A stretch of 64,000 nt of DNA from Pseudomonas berkeleyensis (GTDB lineage: Bacteria > Pseudomonadota > Gammaproteobacteria > Pseudomonadales > Pseudomonadaceae). The notes beneath the pieces were generated by a model. The model ran no database searches. It saw only the letters and a program-made list of their open reading frames with translations, and was not told where the DNA came from. A program made the position numbers and the translations under genes. Location of the stretch: contig NZ_CP059139.1 in NCBI RefSeq assembly GCF_014109765.1, positions 2,232,001 through 2,296,000 on the forward strand. The letters run 5' to 3'. Numbering within the stretch: position 1 is the stretch's first letter; every line of letters starts with the position of its first letter. Shown one piece after another: positions 26,705-34,141 of this stretch.

Positions 26705-27448
26705 ATGAACGAATACGCCTTCTTCCTCCTGCTAACGCTCACCTTCCTGCTCGCCGGCCTGGTCAAGGGCGTCACGGGCATGGGCTTGCCCACCGTGGCC
26801 ATGGGCCTGCTGGGCACTGCCATGGCACCTGCCGCGGCGGCGGCGATTCTGGTGATCCCGTCATTGTTGACCAATCTCTGGCAGTTGCTGGCCGGGCCGG
26901 CGGTGCTAAGTCTGCTGCGGCGCTTCTGGGCAATGATGCTGGGCATTGTCCTGGGCACCGTGGGCGGAGCGGCGCTGCTGGTGCGGGTCGATCCGCTGTG
27001 GTCGGGCCTGGCGCTGGGCATCGCCCTGATGGGATATGCAGGCTACGCGCTGATCTCCCCGTCGCTTTCGATTCCGGTGCGCGCCGAGCCCTGGCTGTCG
27101 CCGCTGATCGGCCTGGTCACCGGGATCATCACCGGTGCGACCGGTGTTTTCGTGATGCCGGCGGTGCCTTATCTGCAAGCGCTGCGCCTGGACAAGGACG
27201 AGCTGGTGCAGGCGCTGGGGCTGTCGTTCACGGTCTCGACCCTGGCGCTGGCCGCTGGCTTGCTGGTGCATGGCGCCTTGCAGGTTGATCAGTTGGGTCT
27301 GTCATCACTGGCCATCCTGCCGGCACTTGCCGGAATGTGGCTGGGGCAGCGGATTCGCGCGCGCATCAGCGCTCGGCGCTTTCGTCAGTGCTTCCTGCTG
27401 TTTCTGCTGCTGTTGGGGCTGGAGCTGATATCACGGCCTTTTTTCTGA
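26705..27448 (+). CDS. TSUP family permease (TauE/SafE, DUF81)
   Basis: Predicted inner membrane carrier of about 247 residues with seven to eight hydrophobic segments. The N-terminal half has the TSUP signature LLAGLVKGVTGMGLPTVAMG (about 13-32) and the second half the related repeat LIGLVTGIITGATGVFVMP, the duplicated glycine-rich motif of the TauE/SafE (sulfite/organosulfonate/other anion) family. ATG 26705 is favoured by the position of the first membrane helix; a GTG at 26672 is also possible. It is divergent from the LysR regulator and 29 bases ahead of the thioesterase. The exported anion is unknown. Confidence 0.88.
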   Translation: MNEYAFFLLLTLTFLLAGLVKGVTGMGLPTVAMGLLGTAMAPAAAAAILVIPSLLTNLWQLLAGPAVLSLLRRFWAMMLGIVLGTVGGAALLVRVDPLWSGLALGIALMGYAGYALISPSLSIPVRAEPWLSPLIGLVTGIITGATGVFVMPAVPYLQALRLDKDELVQALGLSFTVSTLALAAGLLVHGALQVDQLGLSSLAILPALAGMWLGQRIRARISARRFRQCFLLFLLLLGLELISRPFF

Positions 27449-27477
27449 CCTGCAATTCGGCGCAAACAGGAGATCGC

Positions 27478-27954
27478 ATGAGCCAGACCCTTCCCGTGTT
27501 GGAGTACCTGCAGCGGCAGTTGTCCGGCACGCTGGCCGAGAACGAGGTGACGCATATGCGCTACCCCACCGCGATTTCGCAGTTGCTGGGTTTTCGCCTC
27601 GTCGCCATCGGCGAGGCCATGACCGTCATCGAACTGGATGCCGACGCGCAGCGCCATGGCAATCAGCAGGGGACAGTGCACGGCGGCCTGCTCTGCGAAC
27701 TGGCCGATGCCGCCATCGGTACGGCGCACTCGACGCTGATGCAGGAAGGCGAGAGTTTCACCAGCATCGAACTGAAGACGACCTTCCTGCGGCCTGTCTG
27801 GCAGGCGCGGCTGCAAGCCCATGCCTGGGCGGAGCATCGCGGTCGGACGGTCAGCCACTATCGGTGCGAGATTCGCCGTGAGGACGGCAAGGTGATCGCC
27901 ATCGTCACCAGCGCGATGATGACCCTGCGCGGGGCGTCTGCCGAAGGGCGATGA
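27478..27954 (+). CDS. PaaI-type hot-dog thioesterase
   Basis: A 158-residue hot-dog fold thioesterase of the PaaI/YdiI group that hydrolyses acyl- or aryl-CoA esters. The core motif is GNQQGTVHGGLLCELADAAIG in segments (about residues 60-80), with the HGG and a following aspartate in ADAAIG, and the partner strand motif SFTSIELKTTFLRPV. The ATG at 27478 has aggag nearby; an ATG 141 bases upstream lies inside the TSUP gene. It is 29 bases after the TSUP gene, so it is probably co-transcribed under LysR control. Substrate unknown; the family often clears aromatic-CoA dead-ends. Confidence 0.9.
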   Translation: MSQTLPVLEYLQRQLSGTLAENEVTHMRYPTAISQLLGFRLVAIGEAMTVIELDADAQRHGNQQGTVHGGLLCELADAAIGTAHSTLMQEGESFTSIELKTTFLRPVWQARLQAHAWAEHRGRTVSHYRCEIRREDGKVIAIVTSAMMTLRGASAEGR

Positions 27955-27972
27955 GCAGCGGCGCGGAATCTC

Positions 27973-27995
27973 GTAGGGTGCGCCGTGCGCACCGG
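27973..27995. repeat. Single REP unit (GTAGGGTGCGC type)
   Basis: One copy of gtagggtgcgccgtgcgcacc, 19 bases after the thioesterase stop and before the convergent SMP-30 gene. The inverted partner unit found in the REPINs is missing; another short hairpin (gccccgaccc...gatcggggc) follows at about 28001-28024 and may be the terminator. Confidence 0.7.
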
Positions 27996-28033
27996 GAAGC
28001 TGCCCCGACCCAGCGGATCGGGGCATTGGTATT

Positions 28034-29086
28034 TCAGTGCAGTTCCAGTCGGCCGATGCGGTCGTTGTCCAGGCTGCCGAAGTACAGGTAGTCGCCCACC
28101 GGTTTCACCGAGGTGACCATGCGCAGATGCGTGCCGCTGGTGTCGTGCAGGCTGCGCACGATATTGCCCTGCTCGTCGAGAGCGATGGCGAAACCGTAGG
28201 GCGTCGCCTTCGGCCACATGAAGCGCGGCATCTTGGCCAGCTGTGCCTTGAGCCAGGGATGACGGTGGAGGAAGTCGGCATCGGCCTTGCGCGGCGTGGG
28301 CAGGGCGACCCAGAAGGTGCCTTTGCGATCACCCTGAAGGTTGTCCGGCAGGCCGGGCAAGTTGTCGATGAAAATATCGTGCTGGCCGGCTTTGTCGCCC
28401 TTGAGCCAGTAGCGGGTGATGCGATAGCGATAGGTTTCGTTGACCAGCACGAAATCCTCGTTGGCTGACAGTGCCACGCCGTTGGCGAAGTACAGATCCT
28501 TCAGCAGTACGCGGGTCTTGCCGGTCGCCGGATCAAAGGCCAGCAGGCGGCCGTGCGGGCGAGCCTCGAGCAGGTCGAGCAGGTAGTCGGGTTGTTCGAA
28601 GCGCGAGGAGGCATCGCTGAAGTAGATGGTGCCGTCGCTGGCGATGTCCAGGTCGTCGGTGAAGGCGAAGGGCAGGCCGTCGGCTTCGGTGCTCAGCACC
28701 TTGATCTTGCCCTGCGCATCGATGCTTAGCAGGCCCTTATAGGCATCGGCGACGATCAGGTTGCCGCTGGCGTCGAAATCCATGCCCAGCGGTCGGCCTC
28801 CGGTCTCGGCGAAGGTTTCCACGCTGTCGTCCTTCAGCACGCGAACGATGCGCCCGTCATGCAGGCCGGCATAGACGCGACCCTCGGCATCCACGGCGGT
28901 ATCTTCCGGGCCATGCACTTGGCCGCGCGCGAGCAGCTCGGCTTTCATCAGGGTGTCGTTGGGTTCCAGTACGCCGGTCATGGCTGGCGCCTTGGGCGCT
29001 TCCCAGGCCAGCGGGTCGATGGGGCTGGGGAAGAAGGCGATATAGCCGATGGCGGCGACCAACGGCAGGAGCAGCAGTTTTTTCAT
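28034..29086 (-). CDS. SMP-30/gluconolactonase/strictosidine-synthase-like protein
   Basis: Predicted exported or membrane-anchored six-bladed beta-propeller of 350 residues. An N-terminal hydrophobic helix (about 4-20, LLLPLVAAIGYIAF) is followed by repeated propeller strands such as HGPEDTAVDAEGRVYAGLHDG, GRPLGMDFDASGNLIVADAYKG and ANGVALSANEDFVLVNE. These blocks are typical of SMP-30 and strictosidine-synthase-related hydrolases that act on lactones or other esters. No catalytic set can be assigned with certainty. It is leftward, divergent from rnd. The start ATG 29086 opens directly into the membrane helix. Confidence 0.85.
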   Translation of the reverse strand: MKKLLLLPLVAAIGYIAFFPSPIDPLAWEAPKAPAMTGVLEPNDTLMKAELLARGQVHGPEDTAVDAEGRVYAGLHDGRIVRVLKDDSVETFAETGGRPLGMDFDASGNLIVADAYKGLLSIDAQGKIKVLSTEADGLPFAFTDDLDIASDGTIYFSDASSRFEQPDYLLDLLEARPHGRLLAFDPATGKTRVLLKDLYFANGVALSANEDFVLVNETYRYRITRYWLKGDKAGQHDIFIDNLPGLPDNLQGDRKGTFWVALPTPRKADADFLHRHPWLKAQLAKMPRFMWPKATPYGFAIALDEQGNIVRSLHDTSGTHLRMVTSVKPVGDYLYFGSLDNDRIGRLELH

Positions 29087-29110
29087 TATTGGGGTTCCGT
29101 GTCGTGGAGA

Positions 29111-29128
29111 CTGCCAGGTATCTGGCAG
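29111..29128. promoter_or_regulatory. Short perfect dyad between SMP-30 gene and rnd
   Basis: ctgccag-gtat-ctggcag, seven-base arms, 25 bases upstream of the leftward SMP-30 gene and 121 bases upstream of rnd. It could be an operator. A tatact -10-like sequence for rnd is at 29216-29221. Confidence 0.3.
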
Positions 29129-29248
29129 ACCTGGTCGCGGCCAAGCTTACAGGTATCGATGAATGCTGTCGGCGGGCATCGACGGGCCGAATGCCCAGCA
29201 TCCGGCCAGGGCATATATACTGCGCGCCATTCTTTACGGGAGAGCCGC

Positions 29249-30382
29249 GTGGCTAACGACATTCACTGGATACTCGACGACGCCAGCCTGGCCGAACACT
29301 GCGCTGCCTGGCAGACGCTGCCCTTCGTCGCGCTCGATACCGAGTTCATGCGCGTCGACACCTTCTACCCCATCGCCGGGCTGCTGCAGGTCAGCGGTGG
29401 CGAACAGGCCTATCTGATCGATCCGCTGCGCATCAGTGACTGGACACCGTTCTCTGCATTGCTCCAGGCGCCGGGCGTGGTCAAGGTGCTGCATTCGTGC
29501 AGCGAGGATCTGGAAGTCTTCCTGCGCCTGACCGGCAGCCTGCCGACACCGCTGTTCGATACGCAACTGGCAGCCGGTTACCTCAATCTCGGTTTCTCCA
29601 TGGGTTACTCGCGCCTGGTGCAGGCGCTGCTGGACATCGAACTGCCTAAGGGCGAGACCCGTTCCGACTGGCTGCAGCGGCCGTTGTCCGAACTGCAGGT
29701 GCGCTACGCTGCCGAGGACGTGCTGCACCTTGTCGAGGTGTACCGCGCGCTGATGGCCCGCCTGGCGCCGCAGAAGGTCGAATGGATTCTGGAGGATGGC
29801 GCCGAACTGGTCGCCAACCTCGGTCGTGAAGTCGCTCCCGAAGATGCCTGGCGGGATGCCAAGCTGGCCTGGAAACTGTCGCGTCAGCAGCAGGCTGTGC
29901 TGCGTGCGCTGTGCGCCTGGCGTGAGCGTGAGGCGCGTGCGCGCAATCAACCGCGCAACCGCATTCTGCGCGAGCATTCGCTGTGGCCGTTGGCGCGCAC
30001 CCAGCCGGACAACCTGGTGGCGCTGGCGCGGATCGAGGACATGCATCCGAAAACCGTGCGTCAGGATGGCGAGACCCTGCTGCAGCTGATTCGCGATGCT
30101 GCTGCGCTGCCGCCGGAACAGTGGCCGCAAGCACTGCCCGAGCCGCTGCCGATCGAAGCCTCGGCCCTGCTGAAGAAACTGCGCGCCATTGGCCAGCAGG
30201 AGGGTGAGCGCCTGGACATCGTGCCCGAGCTGATGCTGCGCAAGAAAACCCTGGAGGCCCTGCTGAAAAGCGGTTACCCCAACGGCCCGTATCAATTGCC
30301 CGATTCCCTGCGCGGCTGGCGCCGGGAGTTGATGGGCCAGGCACTACTCGATTGTCTGGCCAGCGAAGGAGAATCCGCGTGA
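29249..30382 (+). CDS. rnd: Ribonuclease D
   Basis: 3'-5' exoribonuclease of 377 residues that trims tRNA and other stable RNA precursors. The DEDDy catalytic set is present: Asp30 and Glu32 in ALDTEFMR, Asp87 in [10 protein letters not shown], and Tyr153 and Asp157 in [15 protein letters not shown]-type RNA-binding region follows (about 205-285, including [12 protein letters not shown]). It starts with GTG at 29249 behind gggagag, giving MANDIHW, which matches other Rnd N-termini. Longer in-frame starts upstream run into the SMP-30 gene region. Its stop overlaps ycgL by four bases. Confidence 0.94.
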   Translation: MANDIHWILDDASLAEHCAAWQTLPFVALDTEFMRVDTFYPIAGLLQVSGGEQAYLIDPLRISDWTPFSALLQAPGVVKVLHSCSEDLEVFLRLTGSLPTPLFDTQLAAGYLNLGFSMGYSRLVQALLDIELPKGETRSDWLQRPLSELQVRYAAEDVLHLVEVYRALMARLAPQKVEWILEDGAELVANLGREVAPEDAWRDAKLAWKLSRQQQAVLRALCAWREREARARNQPRNRILREHSLWPLARTQPDNLVALARIEDMHPKTVRQDGETLLQLIRDAAALPPEQWPQALPEPLPIEASALLKKLRAIGQQEGERLDIVPELMLRKKTLEALLKSGYPNGPYQLPDSLRGWRRELMGQALLDCLASEGESA

Positions 30383-30672
30383 AACGCATCTGTTCCATCT
30401 ACAAGAGTACGCGCAAGAACGAGATGTACCTCTACGTGCTCAAGGCCGACGCCCTGAGCCGTGTTCCCGAAGGTCTGCTGAGCGTGTTTGGCGCCCCTGC
30501 GCATGCTTTCGACCTGGTGCTGAGCCCCGAGCGGCAACTGGCCCGCGAGGACATCACCCAGGTGTTGGATAACCTGGAGAAACAGGGCTACCACCTGCAG
30601 ATGCCGCCGCCCGAGGAGGAGTACATCGAGCACCTTCCGGACGAGTTGCTGCGTCGCAACGATCCGGTCTGA
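30379..30672 (+). CDS. YcgL domain protein
   Basis: A 97-residue protein of the YcgL family, which is found in many gamma-proteobacteria and has a small alpha/beta fold of unknown role. It begins [20 protein letters not shown] and has the conserved [15 protein letters not shown] and [11 protein letters not shown]. It starts with GTG four bases inside rnd (GTGA), so it is coupled to the ribonuclease gene. The stop is three bases ahead of the next gene. The lasting link with rnd across pseudomonads hints at an RNA-related role, but this is inference. Confidence 0.92.
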   Translation: MKRICSIYKSTRKNEMYLYVLKADALSRVPEGLLSVFGAPAHAFDLVLSPERQLAREDITQVLDNLEKQGYHLQMPPPEEEYIEHLPDELLRRNDPV

Positions 30673-30675
30673 GCC

Positions 30676-31608
30676 ATGCGCCTGCTGATTGCCGAGGATG
30701 ACCACGCGCTCTACGCCAAGCGCGTCAACGCCGTTTGTCCCGAAGTGCAACTGGTGACTGGCGGTGATGTCCGGGCGCTGAGCTCGGCCGCAGGCAATTG
30801 CGACGTATGGCTGGGCCAGCCGGATCTGCTGGTGCCGCTGCTACGCCAGGGCCACCGCCCGCAGTGGTTGCAGTCCACCTGGGCGGGCATCACGCCGCTG
30901 CTGGCGGCTGATCTGCCGCGCGATTACCGCTTGAGCCGTGCCGTAGGGATTTTCGGTCAGGTGATGGCCGAGTATGTGCTCGGCCATGTGTTGGCGCATG
31001 AGCGGCGTCTGTTCGCCCGCCTGGCGGCCCAGGTGGAGCAGCGTTGGGATCATGCCCTGCCACGCAGTCTGAGTGGCCGCCGGGTATTGATCGTCGGTTG
31101 CGGCGATATCGGTCAGCGCGTCGCCGAGTTTCTCGCTCCGTTCGGCATCGTGCTGCGCGGCGTCGCCAGCCAGCCGCGTCAGCAGGCGCCGTTTACCGAA
31201 GTGCTGGGTGTGCAGGATTTACCGGAGCAGGTCGGCTGGGCTGATTACGTGATCAACCTGTTGCCGGACACCCCGGCCACACGCGATCTCTACGATGCCG
31301 CGCTGTTGGCGCGTTTCAGTCCGCAGGCGCTGTTGATCAACGCCGGACGCGGCAGTGCGGTGGTGGATGCCGATCTGGTCGCGGCGCTGGAGCAGGGGCA
31401 ACTGGCGGGGGCGGTGATCGACGTCTGTCGTGAAGAGCCGCCAGCTGCGGATCATCCGTTCTGGACAGCGCCGCGTCTGCTGCTCACTGGCCACAGTTCG
31501 GCGCCTACCGATCCGTCCCTGATGGCCGATCTGTTTCTCGACAACCTGGCGCGCTGGCAGGCCGGTGAGAGCCTGCGCGGCGAAGTGGATTTTTCACGCG
31601 GTTATTGA
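30676..31608 (+). CDS. D-isomer-specific 2-hydroxyacid dehydrogenase
   Basis: NAD(P)-dependent oxidoreductase of 310 residues that interconverts 2-keto and D-2-hydroxy acids such as glyoxylate and hydroxypyruvate. The Rossmann motif is RVLIVGCGDIGQRVAEFL (about 136-153). The catalytic arginine is in LLINAGRGSAVVD, the glutamate in DVCREEPP and the histidine in LLTGHSSAP. The short N-terminal catalytic half resembles GhrA-like reductases. It starts three bases after ycgL and forms a unit with rnd-ycgL. The exact substrate cannot be told. Confidence 0.92.
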   Translation: MRLLIAEDDHALYAKRVNAVCPEVQLVTGGDVRALSSAAGNCDVWLGQPDLLVPLLRQGHRPQWLQSTWAGITPLLAADLPRDYRLSRAVGIFGQVMAEYVLGHVLAHERRLFARLAAQVEQRWDHALPRSLSGRRVLIVGCGDIGQRVAEFLAPFGIVLRGVASQPRQQAPFTEVLGVQDLPEQVGWADYVINLLPDTPATRDLYDAALLARFSPQALLINAGRGSAVVDADLVAALEQGQLAGAVIDVCREEPPAADHPFWTAPRLLLTGHSSAPTDPSLMADLFLDNLARWQAGESLRGEVDFSRGY

Positions 31609-31616
31609 GTTGCTCT

Positions 31617-31671
31617 CGTAGGGCGGGTGTAACCCGCCATTGGCGCTGTGGCGGGTTGCACCCGCCCTACG
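31617..31671. repeat. REP-type palindrome (cgtagggcgggt type)
   Basis: Near-perfect inverted repeat with 23-base arms (cgtagggcgggtg start and cacccgccctacg end) differing at one base and a nine-base loop. It lies between convergent genes, so it probably also terminates transcription from both sides. It shares the GTAG foot and CTAC end of the other REP elements here. Confidence 0.85.
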
Positions 31672-31688
31672 GTGTTTAGTGCTTTCCT

Positions 31689-32996
31689 TCAGCCTTCGCG
31701 CTGGTGCACCGATACCCCGGCGGCAAAGGTTTCCTTCACTGCGCGATCGTCGCCGAGCATGGTCAGGGCGAACAGCTTTTCATCCAGGCTGCGCGCCTGT
31801 TGCATGCGATAACTCATCAGCGGTGTGGCGTTGTAATCGAGCACCAGGAAGTCGGCATCCTTGCCGGGCAGGAAGTTGCCGAGCTTGTCGTCCAGATACA
31901 GGGCGTTGGCACCGCCGAGGGTGGCCAGGTACAGCGACTTGAACGGGTCGAGCTTCTTGCCCTGCAACTGCATCACCTTGTACGCCTCGTTCAGCGATTG
32001 CAGCTGGCTGAAGCTGGTGCCGGCGCCGACATCGGTGCCCAGGCCGACGCGCACGCCGTGTTGTTCCAGCTTGTTCAGGTCGAACAGGCCGCTGCCGAGG
32101 AACAGGTTGGAGGTGGGACAGAACGCCACCGCCGAGCCGGTTTCGGCCAGTCGCGCGCATTCCTCGTCGCACAGGTGCACGCCGTGAGCGAACACCGCGC
32201 GCGGGCCGATCAGCTTGTGGTGGTCGTAGACGTCCAGATAGCCCTTCCGCGCCGGGAACAGTTCCTTGACCCAGGCCACCTCGGCTTTGTTCTCCGAGAT
32301 ATGGGTGTGCATGTACAGGTCGGGATATTCGCCGAACAGCTTGCCGGCCAGATCCAGTTGCTGTGGCGTGCTGGTAGGGGCGAAGCGCGGGGTGACGGCG
32401 TAGTGCAGGCGGCCTTTGCCATGCCAGCGTTCGATCAGCGCCTTGCTCTCGGCATAGCCGGATTCGGCGGTGTCGGTGAGATAGTCTGGGGCGTTGCGAT
32501 CCATCATCACCTTGCCGGCGATCATGCGCAGGTCGAGCTTCTGCGCCGCTTCGAAGAAGGCGTCCACTGATTGCGGATGCACGCTGCCGAACACCAGCGC
32601 AGTCGTGGTGCCGTTGCGCAGCAGTTCCTTGAGGAAAATGTCCGCGACCTCGGCGGCGTGCGCCTTGTCTTCGAACTGTTTTTCGGTGGGGAAGGTGTAG
32701 GTATTGAGCCAGTCCAGTAACTGCTCGCCGTAGGAGGCGATCATGCCGGTCTGTGGGTAGTGGATATGGGTGTCGATGAAGCCGGGGGTGATCAGCGCGT
32801 CGCGGTAGTGCTGGACGTCGACGCCGGTCAACTTCGGCAGCAAATCGGCAGCAGCGCCGACCTGGGCGACCTTGCCATTCTCGATCAGCAGGATGCCGTC
32901 CTCGAAATACTGGTAGGACTGCTCGACGCCGACGACGGCCGGGTCGGCGAGGCTGTGCAGGATGGCGGCGCGGTAGGCTTTGCGGGTGTTGCTCAT
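31689..32996 (-). CDS. guaD: Guanine deaminase
   Basis: Zinc amidohydrolase of 435 residues that converts guanine to xanthine, feeding xanthine dehydrogenase. Metal and active-site motifs in order: TPGFIDTHIHYPQTG (HxH), DLYMHTHISENKAEV, AVFAHGVHLCDEE, and VGLGTDVGAGTS (the metal aspartate). The ATG at 32996 gives MSNTRKAYRAAI; an upstream in-frame start at 33032 lies in a REPIN and is rejected. It is the last gene of the leftward purine operon, after xdhC, with a REPIN between them. It fits the xdhAB-xdhC context exactly. Confidence 0.95.
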   Translation of the reverse strand: MSNTRKAYRAAILHSLADPAVVGVEQSYQYFEDGILLIENGKVAQVGAAADLLPKLTGVDVQHYRDALITPGFIDTHIHYPQTGMIASYGEQLLDWLNTYTFPTEKQFEDKAHAAEVADIFLKELLRNGTTTALVFGSVHPQSVDAFFEAAQKLDLRMIAGKVMMDRNAPDYLTDTAESGYAESKALIERWHGKGRLHYAVTPRFAPTSTPQQLDLAGKLFGEYPDLYMHTHISENKAEVAWVKELFPARKGYLDVYDHHKLIGPRAVFAHGVHLCDEECARLAETGSAVAFCPTSNLFLGSGLFDLNKLEQHGVRVGLGTDVGAGTSFSQLQSLNEAYKVMQLQGKKLDPFKSLYLATLGGANALYLDDKLGNFLPGKDADFLVLDYNATPLMSYRMQQARSLDEKLFALTMLGDDRAVKETFAAGVSVHQREG

Positions 32997-33012
32997 CGTT
33001 CGAATCTCATGG

Positions 33013-33083
33013 GTAGGGTGCGCCATGCGCACCGGAAAAATAGGGGCGGTGCGCGCAGCCTAGGCGGCCCCGCGACACCCTAC
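33013..33083. repeat. REPIN (GTAGGGTGCGC type) between xdhC and guaD
   Basis: gtagggtgcgccatgcgcacc (33013-33033) is a clean unit; the opposite unit ending gacaccctac (33074-33083) is degenerate. It sits inside the purine operon and covers an in-frame upstream start codon of guaD. Confidence 0.75.
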
Positions 33084-33101
33084 GCGCCATGGCGGCCCGG
33101 A

Positions 33102-33932
33102 TCAGGAACGGCGTGAGGCCGGCAATAACCTCGCGACGCTGGACTCGCCTTTCTTCACCTCTTGGCCAAAGGTGGCGTTGTAGGTGGCGATCACTTCGCC
33201 GGCGATGGACACGGCGATTTCCACCGGCAGCTTGCCCTTCACCTCGGGCAGACCCATCGGGCAACGCATGCGCGCCATCACATCCTCGGTGAAACCACGT
33301 TCGCGCAGGCGGTGCTCGAACTTGACGCGCTTGGTCTTCGAGCCGATCAGGCCGTAGTAAGCGAAGTCATCACGCTTGAGGATGGCTGCGGTCAGTTCAA
33401 GGTCGAGCTGATGGTTGTGGGTCATGACGATGTAGTAGCTGCCGGGCGGCATGTTATCCACTTCATCGACCACTTCATCGTTGACGATCTTCTCCGCGCC
33501 GGCCGGTATCTGCTCGGGGAATTCGTTTTCCCGCGAGTCGATCCAGCGCACCTTGCACGGCAGGCTGGCGAGCAGCGGTACCAGCGCGCGGCCGACGTGG
33601 CCGGCACCGAACACGGCGATCTGCGCCTGCGGCTGGCCCATGGGTTCGAACAGCAGCACGGTGGCGCCGCCGCAACACTGGCCCAGGCTGGCGCCGAGGG
33701 AGAAGCGCTCCAGGCGAGTGTCCAGGCTGCGGCTGGCGAGCATTTCGCGGGCCAGCTCCATGGCCTTGTATTCCAGATGGCCGCCGCCGATGGTCTCGAA
33801 GATGCGCTCGGCGGTGACCACCATCTTCGAGCCGGCGTTGCGCGGCGTCGAGCCACGCTCCTCGATGATGGTCACCAGCACGCAGGCTTCACCTTTGTCT
33901 TGCAGCTCGGCGAGAGCGCTGATCCAGCTCAT
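33102..33932 (-). CDS. xdhC: Xanthine dehydrogenase accessory protein XdhC
   Basis: Helps to insert or sulfurate the molybdenum cofactor of xanthine dehydrogenase. The 276-residue protein has the family start TIIEERGSTPRNAGSKMVV, the block TIGGGHLEYKAMELA, GQCCGGATVLLFEP, and a C-terminal Rossmann-like domain with AVFGAGHVGRALVPLLASL. The ATG at 33932 overlaps the stop of a 43-residue ORF by four bases. It follows xdhB across a REP palindrome and is followed by guaD. The function is inferred from Rhodobacter XdhC; the position supports it. Confidence 0.93.
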   Translation of the reverse strand: MSWISALAELQDKGEACVLVTIIEERGSTPRNAGSKMVVTAERIFETIGGGHLEYKAMELAREMLASRSLDTRLERFSLGASLGQCCGGATVLLFEPMGQPQAQIAVFGAGHVGRALVPLLASLPCKVRWIDSRENEFPEQIPAGAEKIVNDEVVDEVDNMPPGSYYIVMTHNHQLDLELTAAILKRDDFAYYGLIGSKTKRVKFEHRLRERGFTEDVMARMRCPMGLPEVKGKLPVEIAVSIAGEVIATYNATFGQEVKKGESSVARLLPASRRS

Positions 33933-34060
33933 TTGCTCAGCCTCCAGGAAGGCGTGGTCTGTCCCGGGCGCGGCAGGCGCCAGTTGCTCGGCGATGGATC
34001 GAGAATCGGCTCCGGCGCCGGGCGAGCGGGTGGATTATTCGGTTCGGTGTGTTTTGTCAT
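33929..34060 (-). CDS. Putative 43-residue proline-rich protein
   Basis: A 43-codon ORF between xdhB and xdhC. It starts at ATG 34060 behind a gaggtg site and its TGA overlaps the xdhC ATG (ATGA), the same coupling as real genes here. The peptide begins MTKHTEPNNPPARPAPEP and is rich in proline and charged residues, with a tryptophan-containing C-terminal part. It may be a true small protein or a translational leader for xdhC. No family recognised. Confidence 0.45.
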   Translation of the reverse strand: MTKHTEPNNPPARPAPEPILDPSPSNWRLPRPGQTTPSWRLSK

Positions 34061-34085
34061 TGTTGTACACCTCATTGTTTCCAGT

Positions 34086-34139
34086 CGTAGCCCGGATGCA
34101 ATCCGGGGCAGGGTTCCCCCGGATTTCATCCGGGCTACG
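34086..34139. repeat. REP-type palindrome (cgtagcccggat type)
   Basis: Two 23-base arms (34086-34108 and 34117-34139) that are inverted copies with one mismatch, and an eight-base loop. Ends are cgtagcccgg and ccgggctacg. It lies two bases after the xdhB stop inside the operon and could reduce read-through to xdhC or protect the upstream mRNA end. Confidence 0.85.
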
Positions 34140-34141
34140 TG

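Noticed and set aside
30676..31608. The start MRLLIAEDDHALYAKR as a response-regulator receiver domain
   Set aside because: The acidic pair is a coincidence; the rest is a complete 2-hydroxyacid dehydrogenase with a Rossmann motif and catalytic Arg, Glu and His.
32997..33032. Longer guaD start giving MRMAHPTHE
   Set aside because: This start and the extra codons lie inside or next to a REPIN and have no conserved counterpart; ATG 32996 gives the usual N-terminus.
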